A stretch of 64,000 bases of DNA from Gillisella vitis (GTDB lineage Bacteria > Pseudomonadota > Alphaproteobacteria > Rhizobiales > Rhizobiaceae). This document shows positions 8,349 through 16,586 of this stretch, in pieces. Each line of letters starts with the position of its first letter. Position 1 is the first letter of the stretch. The stretch spans positions 1 through 64,000 of the forward strand of contig NZ_CP056048.1 of assembly GCF_021559775.1 (NCBI RefSeq). The letters are read 5' to 3'. The notes beneath the pieces were generated by a model. It was not told the origin of the DNA. It was given only the letters and a program-made list of their open reading frames with translations, and did no database searches. The translations under genes and the position numbers were made by a program.

Positions 8349-9173
8349 TCAAGGCCACAAACGGGCGTGTCTGTTGACATCCTTGTAAAGCAGATAGCGG
8401 AACCTGCCGGGACCGCCAGCGTAGCAGGCTTGTGGGCAGAAGGCGCGCAACCACATGAAGTCACCGGCCTCCACCTCGACCCAGTCGTCGTTCAGTCGGT
8501 AGACGGCTTTGCCTTCCAGGACATAGAGGCCGTGTTCCATCACATGGGTTTCCATGAACGGAATGATGCCGCCAGGTTGGAAGCTGACGATATTCAGGTG
8601 GAAGTCATAGCGTATATCATTTGGATCGATAAACCGGGTTGTCCCCCAGGCCCCGCCGGTGTCAGGCATCATGGCAATTTCATGCTCGTCTTCATGGGTG
8701 AAGATTGCCGGTGGTGGCTCCAATCCGTCTACCGCTTGGAATGTCTTGCGAACCCAATGGAATTTTGTCGGCGCGTCGCTGGTGTTGAGAACTGTCCATG
8801 TTGAACCGGCCGGCAGAAAAGCGAAAGATCCGGCACGAAGATCATGCTCAGTGGTTCCAAGAGTAAGTCTAAACGCACCTTCTACTACAAAGATCGCTGT
8901 TTGGGCTTTAGCATCTGGTTCCGGTCTTATGCTGCCTCCTCCGGGTTGGACTTCCATTACATATTGCGAAAAAGTTTCCGAAAATCCTGTCATGGGTCTG
9001 GCGATGATCCAGGCGCGGGTTTTTTCCCAATGCGGCAGAAGACTGGTGACGATGTCGCTCATCACGCCTTTGGGAATGACCGCATAGGCGGTTTTGAAAA
9101 CAGCCTTGCCCGAAAGCAACTGCGTCTGGGGCGGCAGGCCCCCATAATTGGTGAAATAGCTGTTCTGGGTCAT
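8349..9173 (-). CDS. (S)-ureidoglycine aminohydrolase (bicupin)
   Basis: The 274-aa protein has two cupin repeats. The first runs through YVMEVQPGGGSIRPEPDAKAQT and the second has FQPGGIIPFMETHVMEHGLYVLEGKAVYRL, the family's metal-binding box. It matches UGHY/AllE-type enzymes, which release ammonia from (S)-ureidoglycine in allantoin degradation. The enzyme would act in purine or ureide nitrogen recovery. No other allantoin genes are adjacent in the window, so it appears as a solitary gene here. The ATG at 9173 begins the conserved MTQNSYF...GGLPPQT region. Confidence 0.88.
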   Translation of the reverse strand: MTQNSYFTNYGGLPPQTQLLSGKAVFKTAYAVIPKGVMSDIVTSLLPHWEKTRAWIIARPMTGFSETFSQYVMEVQPGGGSIRPEPDAKAQTAIFVVEGAFRLTLGTTEHDLRAGSFAFLPAGSTWTVLNTSDAPTKFHWVRKTFQAVDGLEPPPAIFTHEDEHEIAMMPDTGGAWGTTRFIDPNDIRYDFHLNIVSFQPGGIIPFMETHVMEHGLYVLEGKAVYRLNDDWVEVEAGDFMWLRAFCPQACYAGGPGRFRYLLYKDVNRHARLWP

Positions 9174-9628
9174 GCGGCCTCGGTTTTTCTCCGGATGGGT
9201 TCCTTTGTCTTGTATCGCATAAACCGAGCAACAGGAATCGTGAACCTAAGTCTTTTCCTTTGAAAACCTGCTTTGCAGCATATGGGATTTGGATAGTCGT
9301 GGATTTTCTGGGCTGAAAAATCCTTGAAATTGCCGAGCAAACGCCTTGAAACAGACGACTTACGGCTCCATCTTCAGGTCAACCCGTGGTCCGGGCCCCT
9401 CTGGCAGTAGCCGCCGGCGCTTCTGCGATGTCGGACCGTTTTCGACACATGCGCCGGCATAGGATTGTAGCCATGGTCTTGGTTCTGTCAGGTGGTTCGC
9501 GCGCTTTTTCCCAGGTCAATTGCTTGTCATCGATGGCGATAAACATCTCGCACCGCGCCGGTCGTGATTGCCGTTATACCGTATCCCCGCCCCTAAGCTT
9601 TTGAATATCTTACGCTAGGAGCAGGGTT
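9174..9628. other. 455-bp intergenic region, no gene recognised
   Basis: The stretch holds upstream sequence of the ureidoglycine aminohydrolase gene (minus) and of the small hypothetical gene at 9629 (plus). A short open frame at 9386-9604 has no recognisable domain or ribosome binding site and is probably not a gene. No repeats or strong hairpins were noticed. Confidence 0.5.
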
Positions 9629-9934
9629 ATGTTTACAGAAATCTTTGCCACTTTGATCAGCTTTTTTCTGATCGACCCGATAGAGGCGGATCTTCGCAGT
9701 CGCCTGGCGTCGATGAATTCATCGGCAAGTACAATAGAACAGGCGCAAACATGCGTGCGAGATTCAGCTCCGAAGTTATTACAACAAGCGCTTGATGATC
9801 CAAGCTGGGCTGTTGCCTCTGGCTTACGGATTTCTTTTGGCTGGACTACGCCGGTTGCGGTTGTCTCGGAAATTTCTCCCGAATGTCGGACCGCCTTCTC
9901 ACTGCTTGGATCTGAGACCGGCGGCGATGTATAG
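9629..9934 (+). CDS. Conserved small hypothetical protein
   Basis: A 101-aa protein with a hydrophobic N terminus (MFTEIFATLISFFLIDP) that could be a signal peptide or membrane anchor. Two cysteines follow in a small mature domain (QTCVRDSAP and SPECRTAF). The ATG at 9629 has AGGAG at a good distance (TAGGAGCAGGGTTATG). The N-terminal pattern resembles a small rhizobial family that I recall but cannot name, so no function is given. The next gene begins 22 bases downstream on the same strand, so the two may be co-transcribed. Confidence 0.6.
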   Translation: MFTEIFATLISFFLIDPIEADLRSRLASMNSSASTIEQAQTCVRDSAPKLLQQALDDPSWAVASGLRISFGWTTPVAVVSEISPECRTAFSLLGSETGGDV

Positions 9935-9956
9935 ACGATTTGAACAAGGACAGGTT

Positions 9957-10295
9957 ATGACAAAACTTCACGACAGAGGACATGCGATGGTTCAGAGCGT
10001 TTCAGGGCTGGATTGGTGCCCAAAGGACGATACCACCTTGACAATCCGCGCCCGTCGGAATGTTTTGACGGGGTTCTGGGCCGGAGAGCGCCTGGGATTG
10101 CGCGGCCAGGAATTGGTGCTTTACGCCCAGGCCTTGCATGTGGAGGATCATCGATTGCCTGGTGATCTCGATCTTGTTGAAAAAATTCAAGCAGATTTCG
10201 CGTCGGCTGAGGTGGCAATCAGCACAGCCGATATTCACCTTGCGTTGCGCTCGTCGCATCAGCAAGCGCTACGGGATAGCGGTTGCACGGATTAA
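9957..10295 (+). CDS. DUF1476 protein, diverged paralogue of the F1-ATPase inhibitor zeta subunit
   Basis: The 112-aa protein carries the DUF1476 core: a RARRN motif, then a W-A-G-E-x-L-G-L helix, YAQALHVED and IQADFASAEV. In alphaproteobacteria this family contains the zeta subunit, which inhibits ATP hydrolysis by F1-ATPase through its N terminus. Here the N-terminal segment differs from the usual FE-x-x-FA-x-D-x-E pattern that I recall for canonical zeta, so the inhibitory function may be altered. The ATG at 9957 is preceded by AAGGA. A longer open frame reaches back to 9792 inside the previous gene and is rejected. The stop is one base before the exoD start. Confidence 0.78.
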   Translation: MTKLHDRGHAMVQSVSGLDWCPKDDTTLTIRARRNVLTGFWAGERLGLRGQELVLYAQALHVEDHRLPGDLDLVEKIQADFASAEVAISTADIHLALRSSHQQALRDSGCTD

Positions 10296-10296
10296 G

Positions 10297-10935
10297 ATGA
10301 TGATGATGTCTCGACAGCACGGTCCTGCCGCAGGTGACGACATTGTGCGGGGATCCGGCTTCCTGTTGGAGGTGCTGGAAACTGCTCGTTTGCGTGGTGG
10401 TATTTCCATTGGTGAACTGATCGGTCGGCGGGGTCGAATCGGGATAGCCTTCACCTTGCTGGTGCTTTGCCTGCCGACCCTGGTCCCCCTGCCCGGTCCT
10501 TTCGGGATGGTTTTCGGCACCTGCCTGGCATTTGTTGCCGTACAAATGTTGTATGGTGCAGACCGGATCTGGCTTCCGGGTTTCATTGCGCGGCGAACAG
10601 TGTCGCTCAAGGTTGTGGAAACAATGGTGCTGCTTGGACGGCCCTGGGTGCTGAAACTCGAAAGCTGGCTGATCGCCGGGCGTCTGCCGTTTCTCACGGG
10701 CAAGACGGCGCGAATGATCCTGGCGCTGCCCATTCTCGTACTGGCAGTGCTGATCTCCCTGCCAATCCCCTTTGGCAATACCGCTCCAGCGCTGGCAATC
10801 ATCCTGATTGCTATCGCTCTTGCCGAGCGCGATGGCCTAGTGGTGATTTTTTCGCTCTTCGTTGCAGCTGGCGCCGGTGTCGTGACCTATTATCTCGTCA
10901 CCGCCGCTGGAAACCTGCTGACCTGGGCATTTTAG
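10297..10935 (+). CDS. exoD: Exopolysaccharide synthesis protein ExoD
   Basis: The 212-aa membrane protein matches the ExoD family: a cytoplasmic N-terminal helix (GDDIVRGSGFLLEVLE), the ISIGELIGRRGRIGIAFTLL segment, then several hydrophobic helices and the conserved GNTAPALAIILIAIALAERDG. ExoD affects exopolysaccharide production and alkaline survival in Sinorhizobium; its molecular role is unclear. The start lies in a run of four ATG codons (10297-10308), so the exact first codon is uncertain. It begins one base after the zeta paralogue stop, suggesting co-transcription. Confidence 0.85.
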   Translation: MMMMSRQHGPAAGDDIVRGSGFLLEVLETARLRGGISIGELIGRRGRIGIAFTLLVLCLPTLVPLPGPFGMVFGTCLAFVAVQMLYGADRIWLPGFIARRTVSLKVVETMVLLGRPWVLKLESWLIAGRLPFLTGKTARMILALPILVLAVLISLPIPFGNTAPALAIILIAIALAERDGLVVIFSLFVAAGAGVVTYYLVTAAGNLLTWAF

Positions 10936-10965
10936 CGTTTCTGCTGGTGGTGAAGGAGATTGTCT

Positions 10966-11433
10966 CTATTTCGCCATCGGTACGAATAGCCCGATTTTGA
11001 TATCCCGCAGCACGACATTGGTATGCATTCGGCGTATTTGCGGGTTTTCAGCCATGATAAGGGCGGCGATATCGTCGTAATGCTCAACATCCCGGGCAGT
11101 GACAATTGCGATCAAATCGACCTGCCCGGTTACATAATAAACCTGCTGAATATGATCCTGACGTTCCGACCAGGTACGAAAGCGGGCAAGCGCATCGTAA
11201 TTGTCGCGCTCAATCTCCATGCCGACGATAAACACCATGGGATGGCCGGTTATCTTGCGGTCTACCACCGCCACTTCACTTTTGATGATCCCCTCTTCCC
11301 GCAGCCGTTTCAGACGTCTTTGTACCGCAGACAGAGAAAGTCCGATCTGTTCGGCAATAATCTCAGCCTTCAGCTGACAATTTCTCTGAATGATATCGAT
11401 GATCTGGCGATCGAACCGATCCAATTGGTCCAT
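10966..11433 (-). CDS. Lrp/AsnC-family transcriptional regulator
   Basis: The 155-aa protein has an N-terminal HTH (LKAEIIAEQIGLSLSAVQRRLKRLREEGII) and a C-terminal RAM ligand-binding domain (YVTGQVDLIAIVTARDVEHYDD), the standard Lrp/AsnC layout. The ATG at 11433 is preceded by GGAGG eight bases upstream; a TTG 15 bases earlier is less likely. It is divergent from the amino-acid ABC importer operon starting at 11594 and is the probable amino-acid-responsive regulator of that operon. Confidence 0.9.
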   Translation of the reverse strand: MDQLDRFDRQIIDIIQRNCQLKAEIIAEQIGLSLSAVQRRLKRLREEGIIKSEVAVVDRKITGHPMVFIVGMEIERDNYDALARFRTWSERQDHIQQVYYVTGQVDLIAIVTARDVEHYDDIAALIMAENPQIRRMHTNVVLRDIKIGLFVPMAK

Positions 11434-11593
11434 GGGATGATCCTCCAAACGTGCATTTCATGTTATTTTTTCAAGGATTATCCGCTTGATGCAAGGATTT
11501 TCTGCGGTAAATATGCAATCTAGTTCGAAATTGCGCGCATAAACTGCTTGAGTAAGCGATTATTGTGACAAGCATTTGGGGAGTGGAGCCTGT

Positions 11594-12373
11594 ATGACAG
11601 ATGGCGGCGTTTTCGCCCTGGAGGTGGAAGACATCCACAAGAGTTTCGGAGCGAATCCAGTTCTGAAGGGCGTATCTCTGTGTGCTGCTAAGGGCGATGT
11701 AATCTCAATTATTGGTTCGTCGGGGTCTGGAAAAAGCACGTTCCTGCGCTGCATCAACTTCCTGGAAATGCCGGACCGAGGGCGCGTCGTCGTCAATGGT
11801 GAAGAGGTTGCCATCAAGCTGGGGCGGCGTGGTGAGCCAAAGCCCGCCAGCTGGCGTCAGGTCGAGCGGTTGCGGACCGGACTTGGGATGGTGTTTCAAA
11901 ACTTCAATCTCTGGGCGCATCGGACAGTTTTAGAGAATGTTATCGAAGCGCCGGTGCATGTGATGGGCGTCAAACGCGCGGAAGCCATCGAACGCGCTGA
12001 AGCCTTGCTGCATAAAGTCGGTCTCTACGATAAACGCGATGCTTATCCGGCTTTCCTATCCGGTGGGCAGCAACAGCGTGCCGCCATTGCCCGGGCGCTC
12101 TGCGTGGAGCCTGCCGTCATGTTGTTCGATGAGCCAACATCGGCGCTCGATCCGGAACTGGTTGGTGAAGTGCTGAAGGTCATTCGGGATCTGGCCGAGG
12201 AAGGCCGCACCATGCTGCTCGTCACCCATGAGATGCGCTTTGCCCGCGATGTTTCAAGCCATGTCATGTTTCTGCACCAAGGACAGGTTGAGGAACAGGG
12301 GCCGCCTGAACAGGTCTTCGGCAATCCGTTCAGCGCCCGTTGTCGAGAATTTACCGGCGGGATCGGCGTTTGA
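11594..12373 (+). CDS. Polar amino-acid ABC transporter ATPase (HisP/OccP type)
   Basis: It shows Walker A GSSGSGKST at residues 41-49, a Q-loop in VFQNFNLW, signature SGGQQQR near 156 and Walker B with FDEPTSALDPE near 177. The stretch after Walker A carrying an extra GEEVAIKLGRRGEPKPAS loop is typical of the histidine/octopine HAAT group. The ATG at 11594 has GGGGAGTGG upstream. It is the first gene of an operon with the binding protein, two permeases and a homocysteine S-methyltransferase. It energises import at the inner membrane. Confidence 0.92.
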   Translation: MTDGGVFALEVEDIHKSFGANPVLKGVSLCAAKGDVISIIGSSGSGKSTFLRCINFLEMPDRGRVVVNGEEVAIKLGRRGEPKPASWRQVERLRTGLGMVFQNFNLWAHRTVLENVIEAPVHVMGVKRAEAIERAEALLHKVGLYDKRDAYPAFLSGGQQQRAAIARALCVEPAVMLFDEPTSALDPELVGEVLKVIRDLAEEGRTMLLVTHEMRFARDVSSHVMFLHQGQVEEQGPPEQVFGNPFSARCREFTGGIGV

Positions 12374-12417
12374 CCGGATCTTTGAAAAATTAAAATTCAA
12401 CCAGGAGAAAGCCTTTT

Positions 12418-13188
12418 ATGAAATTCTTCCCGCTGCTGTTGGCAGGCGCTGCCTTCGCCTTTTCCGCTTTTTCGGCGCAAGCCGATGTGCGCTTTGGTGT
12501 TATGAACGAATCCTATCCGCCCTTCTTCGCCAAGGATGCGGGCGGCAAGTGGCAGGGTTGGGAAATCGACCTGATGGATGCTGTTTGCGCTGAGATGAAA
12601 GAGAAATGCTCTATCGTCGAACTATCCTGGGATGGGTTGATCCCGGCATTGGGCGCCAAGAAGTTTGACGTTATCTGGTCTTCCATGTCGATTACCGACG
12701 AGCGTAAGAAGGTGATCGATTTCACCGACAAATATTACAATACCCCCAGCCGGCTGATCGGCGCGAAGGACATGAAGCCGGGCGCCAGCGCTGATGATGT
12801 CAAGGGCAAGACTATCGGCATCCAGGTGTCGACCATTCAGTCCGAATATTATAAAAAGTATTTTGCCAAGGTGGCCTCGGAAAAGACCTATCAAACGCTT
12901 GATGAAGCGTTTCAGGACTTGGCAGCAGGACGGATCGATTATGTCTTCGGCGATTCCATCGTGCTCGACACTTTCGTCAAGAGTGATGCTGGCAAGGATT
13001 GCTGCGCCAATATGGGCGATGTCGCCGCTGATGCCGCCGTGCTTGGTTCAGGCGTGGGTGGTGGTTTGCGCAAGGACGATACCGCTTTGAAGGCAAAGCT
13101 GAATGCGGCACTGGCCGCTGTTCGGGCCAGCGGTAAATATGATGAGATCACCAAGAAATATTTCGATTTCAACATCTATGGTAAGTAA
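12418..13188 (+). CDS. Amino-acid ABC transporter periplasmic binding protein
   Basis: The 256-aa protein has a signal peptide (cleavage probably after AFSAQA, about residue 22). The type II binding fold follows: [14 protein letters not shown], then [40 protein letters not shown] and DYVFGDSI. These are hallmarks of the lysine/arginine/ornithine/histidine binding family. Cysteines C61/C68-like pairing ([10 protein letters not shown]) is as in LAO-binding proteins. AGGAG lies upstream of the ATG. The ligand is not determined; the operon's methyltransferase points to a methylated sulphur amino acid. Confidence 0.9.
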   Translation: MKFFPLLLAGAAFAFSAFSAQADVRFGVMNESYPPFFAKDAGGKWQGWEIDLMDAVCAEMKEKCSIVELSWDGLIPALGAKKFDVIWSSMSITDERKKVIDFTDKYYNTPSRLIGAKDMKPGASADDVKGKTIGIQVSTIQSEYYKKYFAKVASEKTYQTLDEAFQDLAAGRIDYVFGDSIVLDTFVKSDAGKDCCANMGDVAADAAVLGSGVGGGLRKDDTALKAKLNAALAAVRASGKYDEITKKYFDFNIYGK

Positions 13189-13204
13189 ACGGTAACTTAC
13201 GTAA

Positions 13205-13927
13205 ATGGCAGTGTCTCCCGGCATATTCGATCTGCTTTCGCCCTATCCACCTGGATGGGGAGGAACGCTGCTATGGGGTGCCGGGGCGACGCTTGCCATT
13301 TCGGCAGGTGCTTTTCTAATAGGGTTGGTGATTGGGATTGGCGGCGCTTTGGGCAAGCTGTCTGGCAACCGCCTGCTGCTCGGATTGCTCGATGTCTATA
13401 CGACAGCGGTGCGCGCAGTGCCGGAACTGATCCTGATTGTCGGTCTTTATTATGCAGGCACCGATGGGCTTAACCGACTATTGCAGGCATTCGGCATGCC
13501 AGTGGTCGAGGTCAATGGGTTGATTGCCGCGATTGCGGTTCTCGGTGTCGTCCAGGGTGCTTACATGACCGAAGTGCTCAGGGGGGCTATCCTGGCTATC
13601 CCGATTGGTCAAAGTGAGGCGGCAAAAGCCTTCGGCATGTCGCCGTTCCTGCGGTTTCACAGGGTCACCTTGCCAGCGCTGCTGCCCAACGCCCTGCCCG
13701 GCCTTGCCAATTTGTGGATGGCTGTCACCAAGGATAGCGCGCTGGTTGCCGTCGTCGGCTATCAGGAACTGGCGCTGGCGACCCGGCTGGCGGGGGCGAG
13801 CACCAAGCATTATTTCCTGTTTTTCCTGGCTGCCGCCCTGCTCTACCTCGCCATCACTCTTGTTTCCAACCTGTTCTTCAAGCTGATCGAGCGCCGGGTG
13901 CGGCGCGGTCAGCCGCTGCTGTCCTAG
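13205..13927 (+). CDS. Amino-acid ABC transporter permease (HisQ-like)
   Basis: A 240-aa membrane protein with about five transmembrane helices and the permease EAA loop (GQSEAAKAFGMSPFLRFHRVTLPALLP). It pairs with the next permease in the HisQM manner to form the translocation channel. It starts 16 bases after the binding protein gene and ends eight bases before the second permease. Confidence 0.9.
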   Translation: MAVSPGIFDLLSPYPPGWGGTLLWGAGATLAISAGAFLIGLVIGIGGALGKLSGNRLLLGLLDVYTTAVRAVPELILIVGLYYAGTDGLNRLLQAFGMPVVEVNGLIAAIAVLGVVQGAYMTEVLRGAILAIPIGQSEAAKAFGMSPFLRFHRVTLPALLPNALPGLANLWMAVTKDSALVAVVGYQELALATRLAGASTKHYFLFFLAAALLYLAITLVSNLFFKLIERRVRRGQPLLS

Positions 13928-13935
13928 GAGATGTG

Positions 13936-14625
13936 ATGGATTTCTCCTGGATAGGCAATTACTGGCCGTTGCTGCTGACCGGAGCATGGCAAACCCTCGC
14001 ATTGCTGGTGATTTCTGTCGTTCTCGGATTTGTATTGGCCATTGGCCTCGCTTTCGCTCAGGTCAGCGGTGGACCGGTGACGCGGGTCCTTGCGCGCGGC
14101 TATTCGACGTTTTTTCGTGGCACGCCGCTATTGATCCAGCTCTGGTTGCTTTATTACGGCGTCGGATCATTGCTGCCGATGATCCCCGGCATTCGTCAAA
14201 GTTTGATCTGGCCGCTGTTGCGGGAAGGATTTTTCTTTGCGGCGGTCAGTTTCACGCTCAATTACGCGGCCTATGAGGCCGAAGTTTTGCGCGGAGCCTT
14301 GCTAGCCGTGCCTAAGGGCGAACTTGAGGCGGGCCGTGCTTTCGGCATGGGTCGCTTCACACTCATTCGGCGGGTCTGGCTGCCGCGTGCCATCCGCATC
14401 GCCCTTCCCACCATCGCCGGGGAAGTGGTCATGCAGCTGAAGGCCACTCCCCTCGCCTTCACCGTGACGGTCATGGATCTCTATGCGGTCGCCTACAAGG
14501 TGCGACAGGATACGCTGCTTGTCTATGAGCCGCTGATCGTCGTTACCCTCTTCTATCTCGCCCTCACTGCGATTATTGCCCGTTGCTTCCGGGTGGTCGA
14601 GACGCAGGTTCCAATCCGGCGATAA
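13936..14625 (+). CDS. Amino-acid ABC transporter permease (HisM-like)
   Basis: A 229-aa integral membrane protein with the EAA motif region (KGELEAGRAFGMGRFTLIRRVWLPRAIRIALP). GTPLLIQLWLLYYGV in the second helix region is typical of HisM/ArtM-type permeases. An ATG at 13936 is preferred over a GTG at 13933; AGGAG ends a few bases upstream. It forms the second half of the channel with the preceding permease. Confidence 0.9.
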   Translation: MDFSWIGNYWPLLLTGAWQTLALLVISVVLGFVLAIGLAFAQVSGGPVTRVLARGYSTFFRGTPLLIQLWLLYYGVGSLLPMIPGIRQSLIWPLLREGFFFAAVSFTLNYAAYEAEVLRGALLAVPKGELEAGRAFGMGRFTLIRRVWLPRAIRIALPTIAGEVVMQLKATPLAFTVTVMDLYAVAYKVRQDTLLVYEPLIVVTLFYLALTAIIARCFRVVETQVPIRR

Positions 14626-14642
14626 CCAACAGGACTATATGT

Positions 14643-15548
14643 ATGACAAAGGTTCGTATTCTCGATGGCGGCATGAGCCGTGAACTTCTTCGGCTCGGTG
14701 CGGAGTTGAAGCAGCCGGAATGGTCGGCGCTGGCCCTGATCAATGCTCCTGAAATCGTTCGCCAGGTGCATGCGGAATTCATTGCGGCGGGTGCCGATGT
14801 TGTGACGACCAACTCTTATGCATTGGTGCCGTTTCACATCGGCGAAGAGCGTTTCCAGAGTGAAGGCCCATCGCTGATTGCTCTGTCGGGTGAGTTGGCG
14901 CGGCAGGCGGCGGATGCTTCAGGTCGAAAGGTGCTTGTAGCCGGGTCTTTGCCACCGATCTTCGGTTCCTATGAGCCGCAGAATTTCGATCCATCGACGG
15001 TTGATGCCTATCTGGATGTGCTGGTTGCCAACCTTGCGCCCTTCGTCGATGTGTGGCTTGGTGAAACGCTCAGTCTGATTGCCGAAGGCGAAGCCGTTCA
15101 AAAAGCGGTTGCCGCAACAGGCAAGCCCTTCTGGATTTCTTTTACGCTTGCTGATGAAGCGGGACAGGATATTGGCGGCTCACCGAAGCTTCGCTCCGGC
15201 GAATTGGTCCAGGATGCCGCGCTTTGGGCGGCGGACTCTGGCGCATCGGCGCTGTTGTTTAATTGCAGCAAGCCGGAAGTGATGAAGGCGGCGGTGGATG
15301 TGGCGGCAGCGACATTCAGGCAAAAAGGTGTTTCCCTGGACATTGGTGTCTATGCCAATGCTTTTGAAGGTGAGCAGGGTGAGGCCGCAGCAAATGAGGG
15401 ACTGCATGAGACCCGCGCTGACCTGACTGATGATGCCTATTGCCGCTTTGCCTGCGATTGGGCTGACGCGGGTGCAACGATGATTGGCGGTTGTTGCGGC
15501 ATTGGCGCGGCGCATATACACCAATTGTCCAAGGCACTTTCCGCTTAG
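14643..15548 (+). CDS. Homocysteine S-methyltransferase family protein
   Basis: The 301-aa protein has the betaine/S-methylmethionine-homocysteine methyltransferase pattern. ILDGGMSRELLRLG is at the N terminus, TTNSY is in the barrel, a zinc-ligand Cys lies in LFNCSKPE and the paired ligands are in MIGGCCGIG near the C terminus. The enzyme transfers a methyl group to homocysteine to make methionine. It is the last gene of the amino-acid importer operon (17 bases after the permease), so the imported compound may be the methyl donor, for example S-methylmethionine. The donor assignment is inference. Confidence 0.85.
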   Translation: MTKVRILDGGMSRELLRLGAELKQPEWSALALINAPEIVRQVHAEFIAAGADVVTTNSYALVPFHIGEERFQSEGPSLIALSGELARQAADASGRKVLVAGSLPPIFGSYEPQNFDPSTVDAYLDVLVANLAPFVDVWLGETLSLIAEGEAVQKAVAATGKPFWISFTLADEAGQDIGGSPKLRSGELVQDAALWAADSGASALLFNCSKPEVMKAAVDVAAATFRQKGVSLDIGVYANAFEGEQGEAAANEGLHETRADLTDDAYCRFACDWADAGATMIGGCCGIGAAHIHQLSKALSA

Positions 15549-15557
15549 TCTGCGCTT

Positions 15558-16583
15558 CTAAGCACCAGAACGCGTCTTGCGCATGATCCAGAGAAAGGCA
15601 AGGCATCCGGCAAGACCTGTGACGATGCCAATCGGCATGTCCTCCGGTGCAACGGCCAGTCTTGCCACGAGATCGGCGAGGATCAGCACCAATGCGCCCG
15701 TCAGCGCCGAGAGCGGCAGGACACGGACATTGTCTGATCCCGCCAGTGCGCGCACCATATGGGGAACCATCAGGCCGACAAAGCCGATGGCACCTGAAAA
15801 TGCGACCATTGTCCCGGTGATGAGTGCAGAGATCACAAATAACATCATGCGAAACCGGGCGACAGGCACGCCCAGGGTTGCCGCCGTCTCATCGCCCATC
15901 GCCAAGGCATTCAGCAAACGCGCATTGGGTAGGAGATAACAAAGTCCGGCGGCAAGCACAGCGGCGGGGTAAATCAGGTGCTGCCATTGGGCAAGGCCAA
16001 GCCCACCGAGCATCCAGAAGGTTACGGTTTGGGTGGCGCGGGGATCTCCGAGAAAGACCAGGAGGTTGCCGAGCCCGGTAAAGAAAAATCCAACAATCAC
16101 GCCCGACAGCACCAGCCGGTCAGCCTGAAGGCTGCGGGTCAATCCCGCCACCAGTCCCACCGTGGCGGTGGCCAGTAGTGCCCCGCCAAATGCGAAAAGC
16201 GGCACGGTCAGCAGTCCGAAGACCATGCCGGTATGCAGCAAAGCGAGGATTGCACCAAAGGCGGCGCCGGAGGAGACGCCGAGCAGATGCGGATCGGCGA
16301 GTGGATTTCGGGTCGCTGGTTGCAGGACCGCCCCGGTTAGCGCCAACCCAGCCCCGACAAGTCCACCGAGTAGCACGCGTGGAAATCGAACATCCCAGAC
16401 GATGCTCACTCGCCCCGCTGGCCAATCCACCGTAAAACTGCCCGGGACCAGGTGATTGGCGAGGATCTTCCAGACGGTGGCAACAGGAATGGGAGCCGCA
16501 CCCAGTGAAATACCGGCGCTTACGACGACGATGATCGTCAGAACCAGCAGGATCGGCACAGATAAGCGTTTAATGAAAGTCAA
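15558..16583 (-). CDS. btuC: Vitamin B12-type ABC transporter permease (FecCD family)
   Basis: A 341-aa protein with about ten hydrophobic helices and the FecCD/BtuC signatures: RFPRVLLGGLVGAGLALTGAVLQ, then NPLADPHLLGVSSGA and GAIGFVGLMVPHMVRAL. It forms the membrane channel of the importer encoded with the two upstream genes. The cobalamin riboswitch in front of the operon makes cobalamin or a cobinamide the likely substrate; by sequence alone a siderophore permease could look the same. Its start is four bases after the binding-protein stop. Confidence 0.87.
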   Translation of the reverse strand: MTFIKRLSVPILLVLTIIVVVSAGISLGAAPIPVATVWKILANHLVPGSFTVDWPAGRVSIVWDVRFPRVLLGGLVGAGLALTGAVLQPATRNPLADPHLLGVSSGAAFGAILALLHTGMVFGLLTVPLFAFGGALLATATVGLVAGLTRSLQADRLVLSGVIVGFFFTGLGNLLVFLGDPRATQTVTFWMLGGLGLAQWQHLIYPAAVLAAGLCYLLPNARLLNALAMGDETAATLGVPVARFRMMLFVISALITGTMVAFSGAIGFVGLMVPHMVRALAGSDNVRVLPLSALTGALVLILADLVARLAVAPEDMPIGIVTGLAGCLAFLWIMRKTRSGA

Positions 16584-16586
16584 GAC

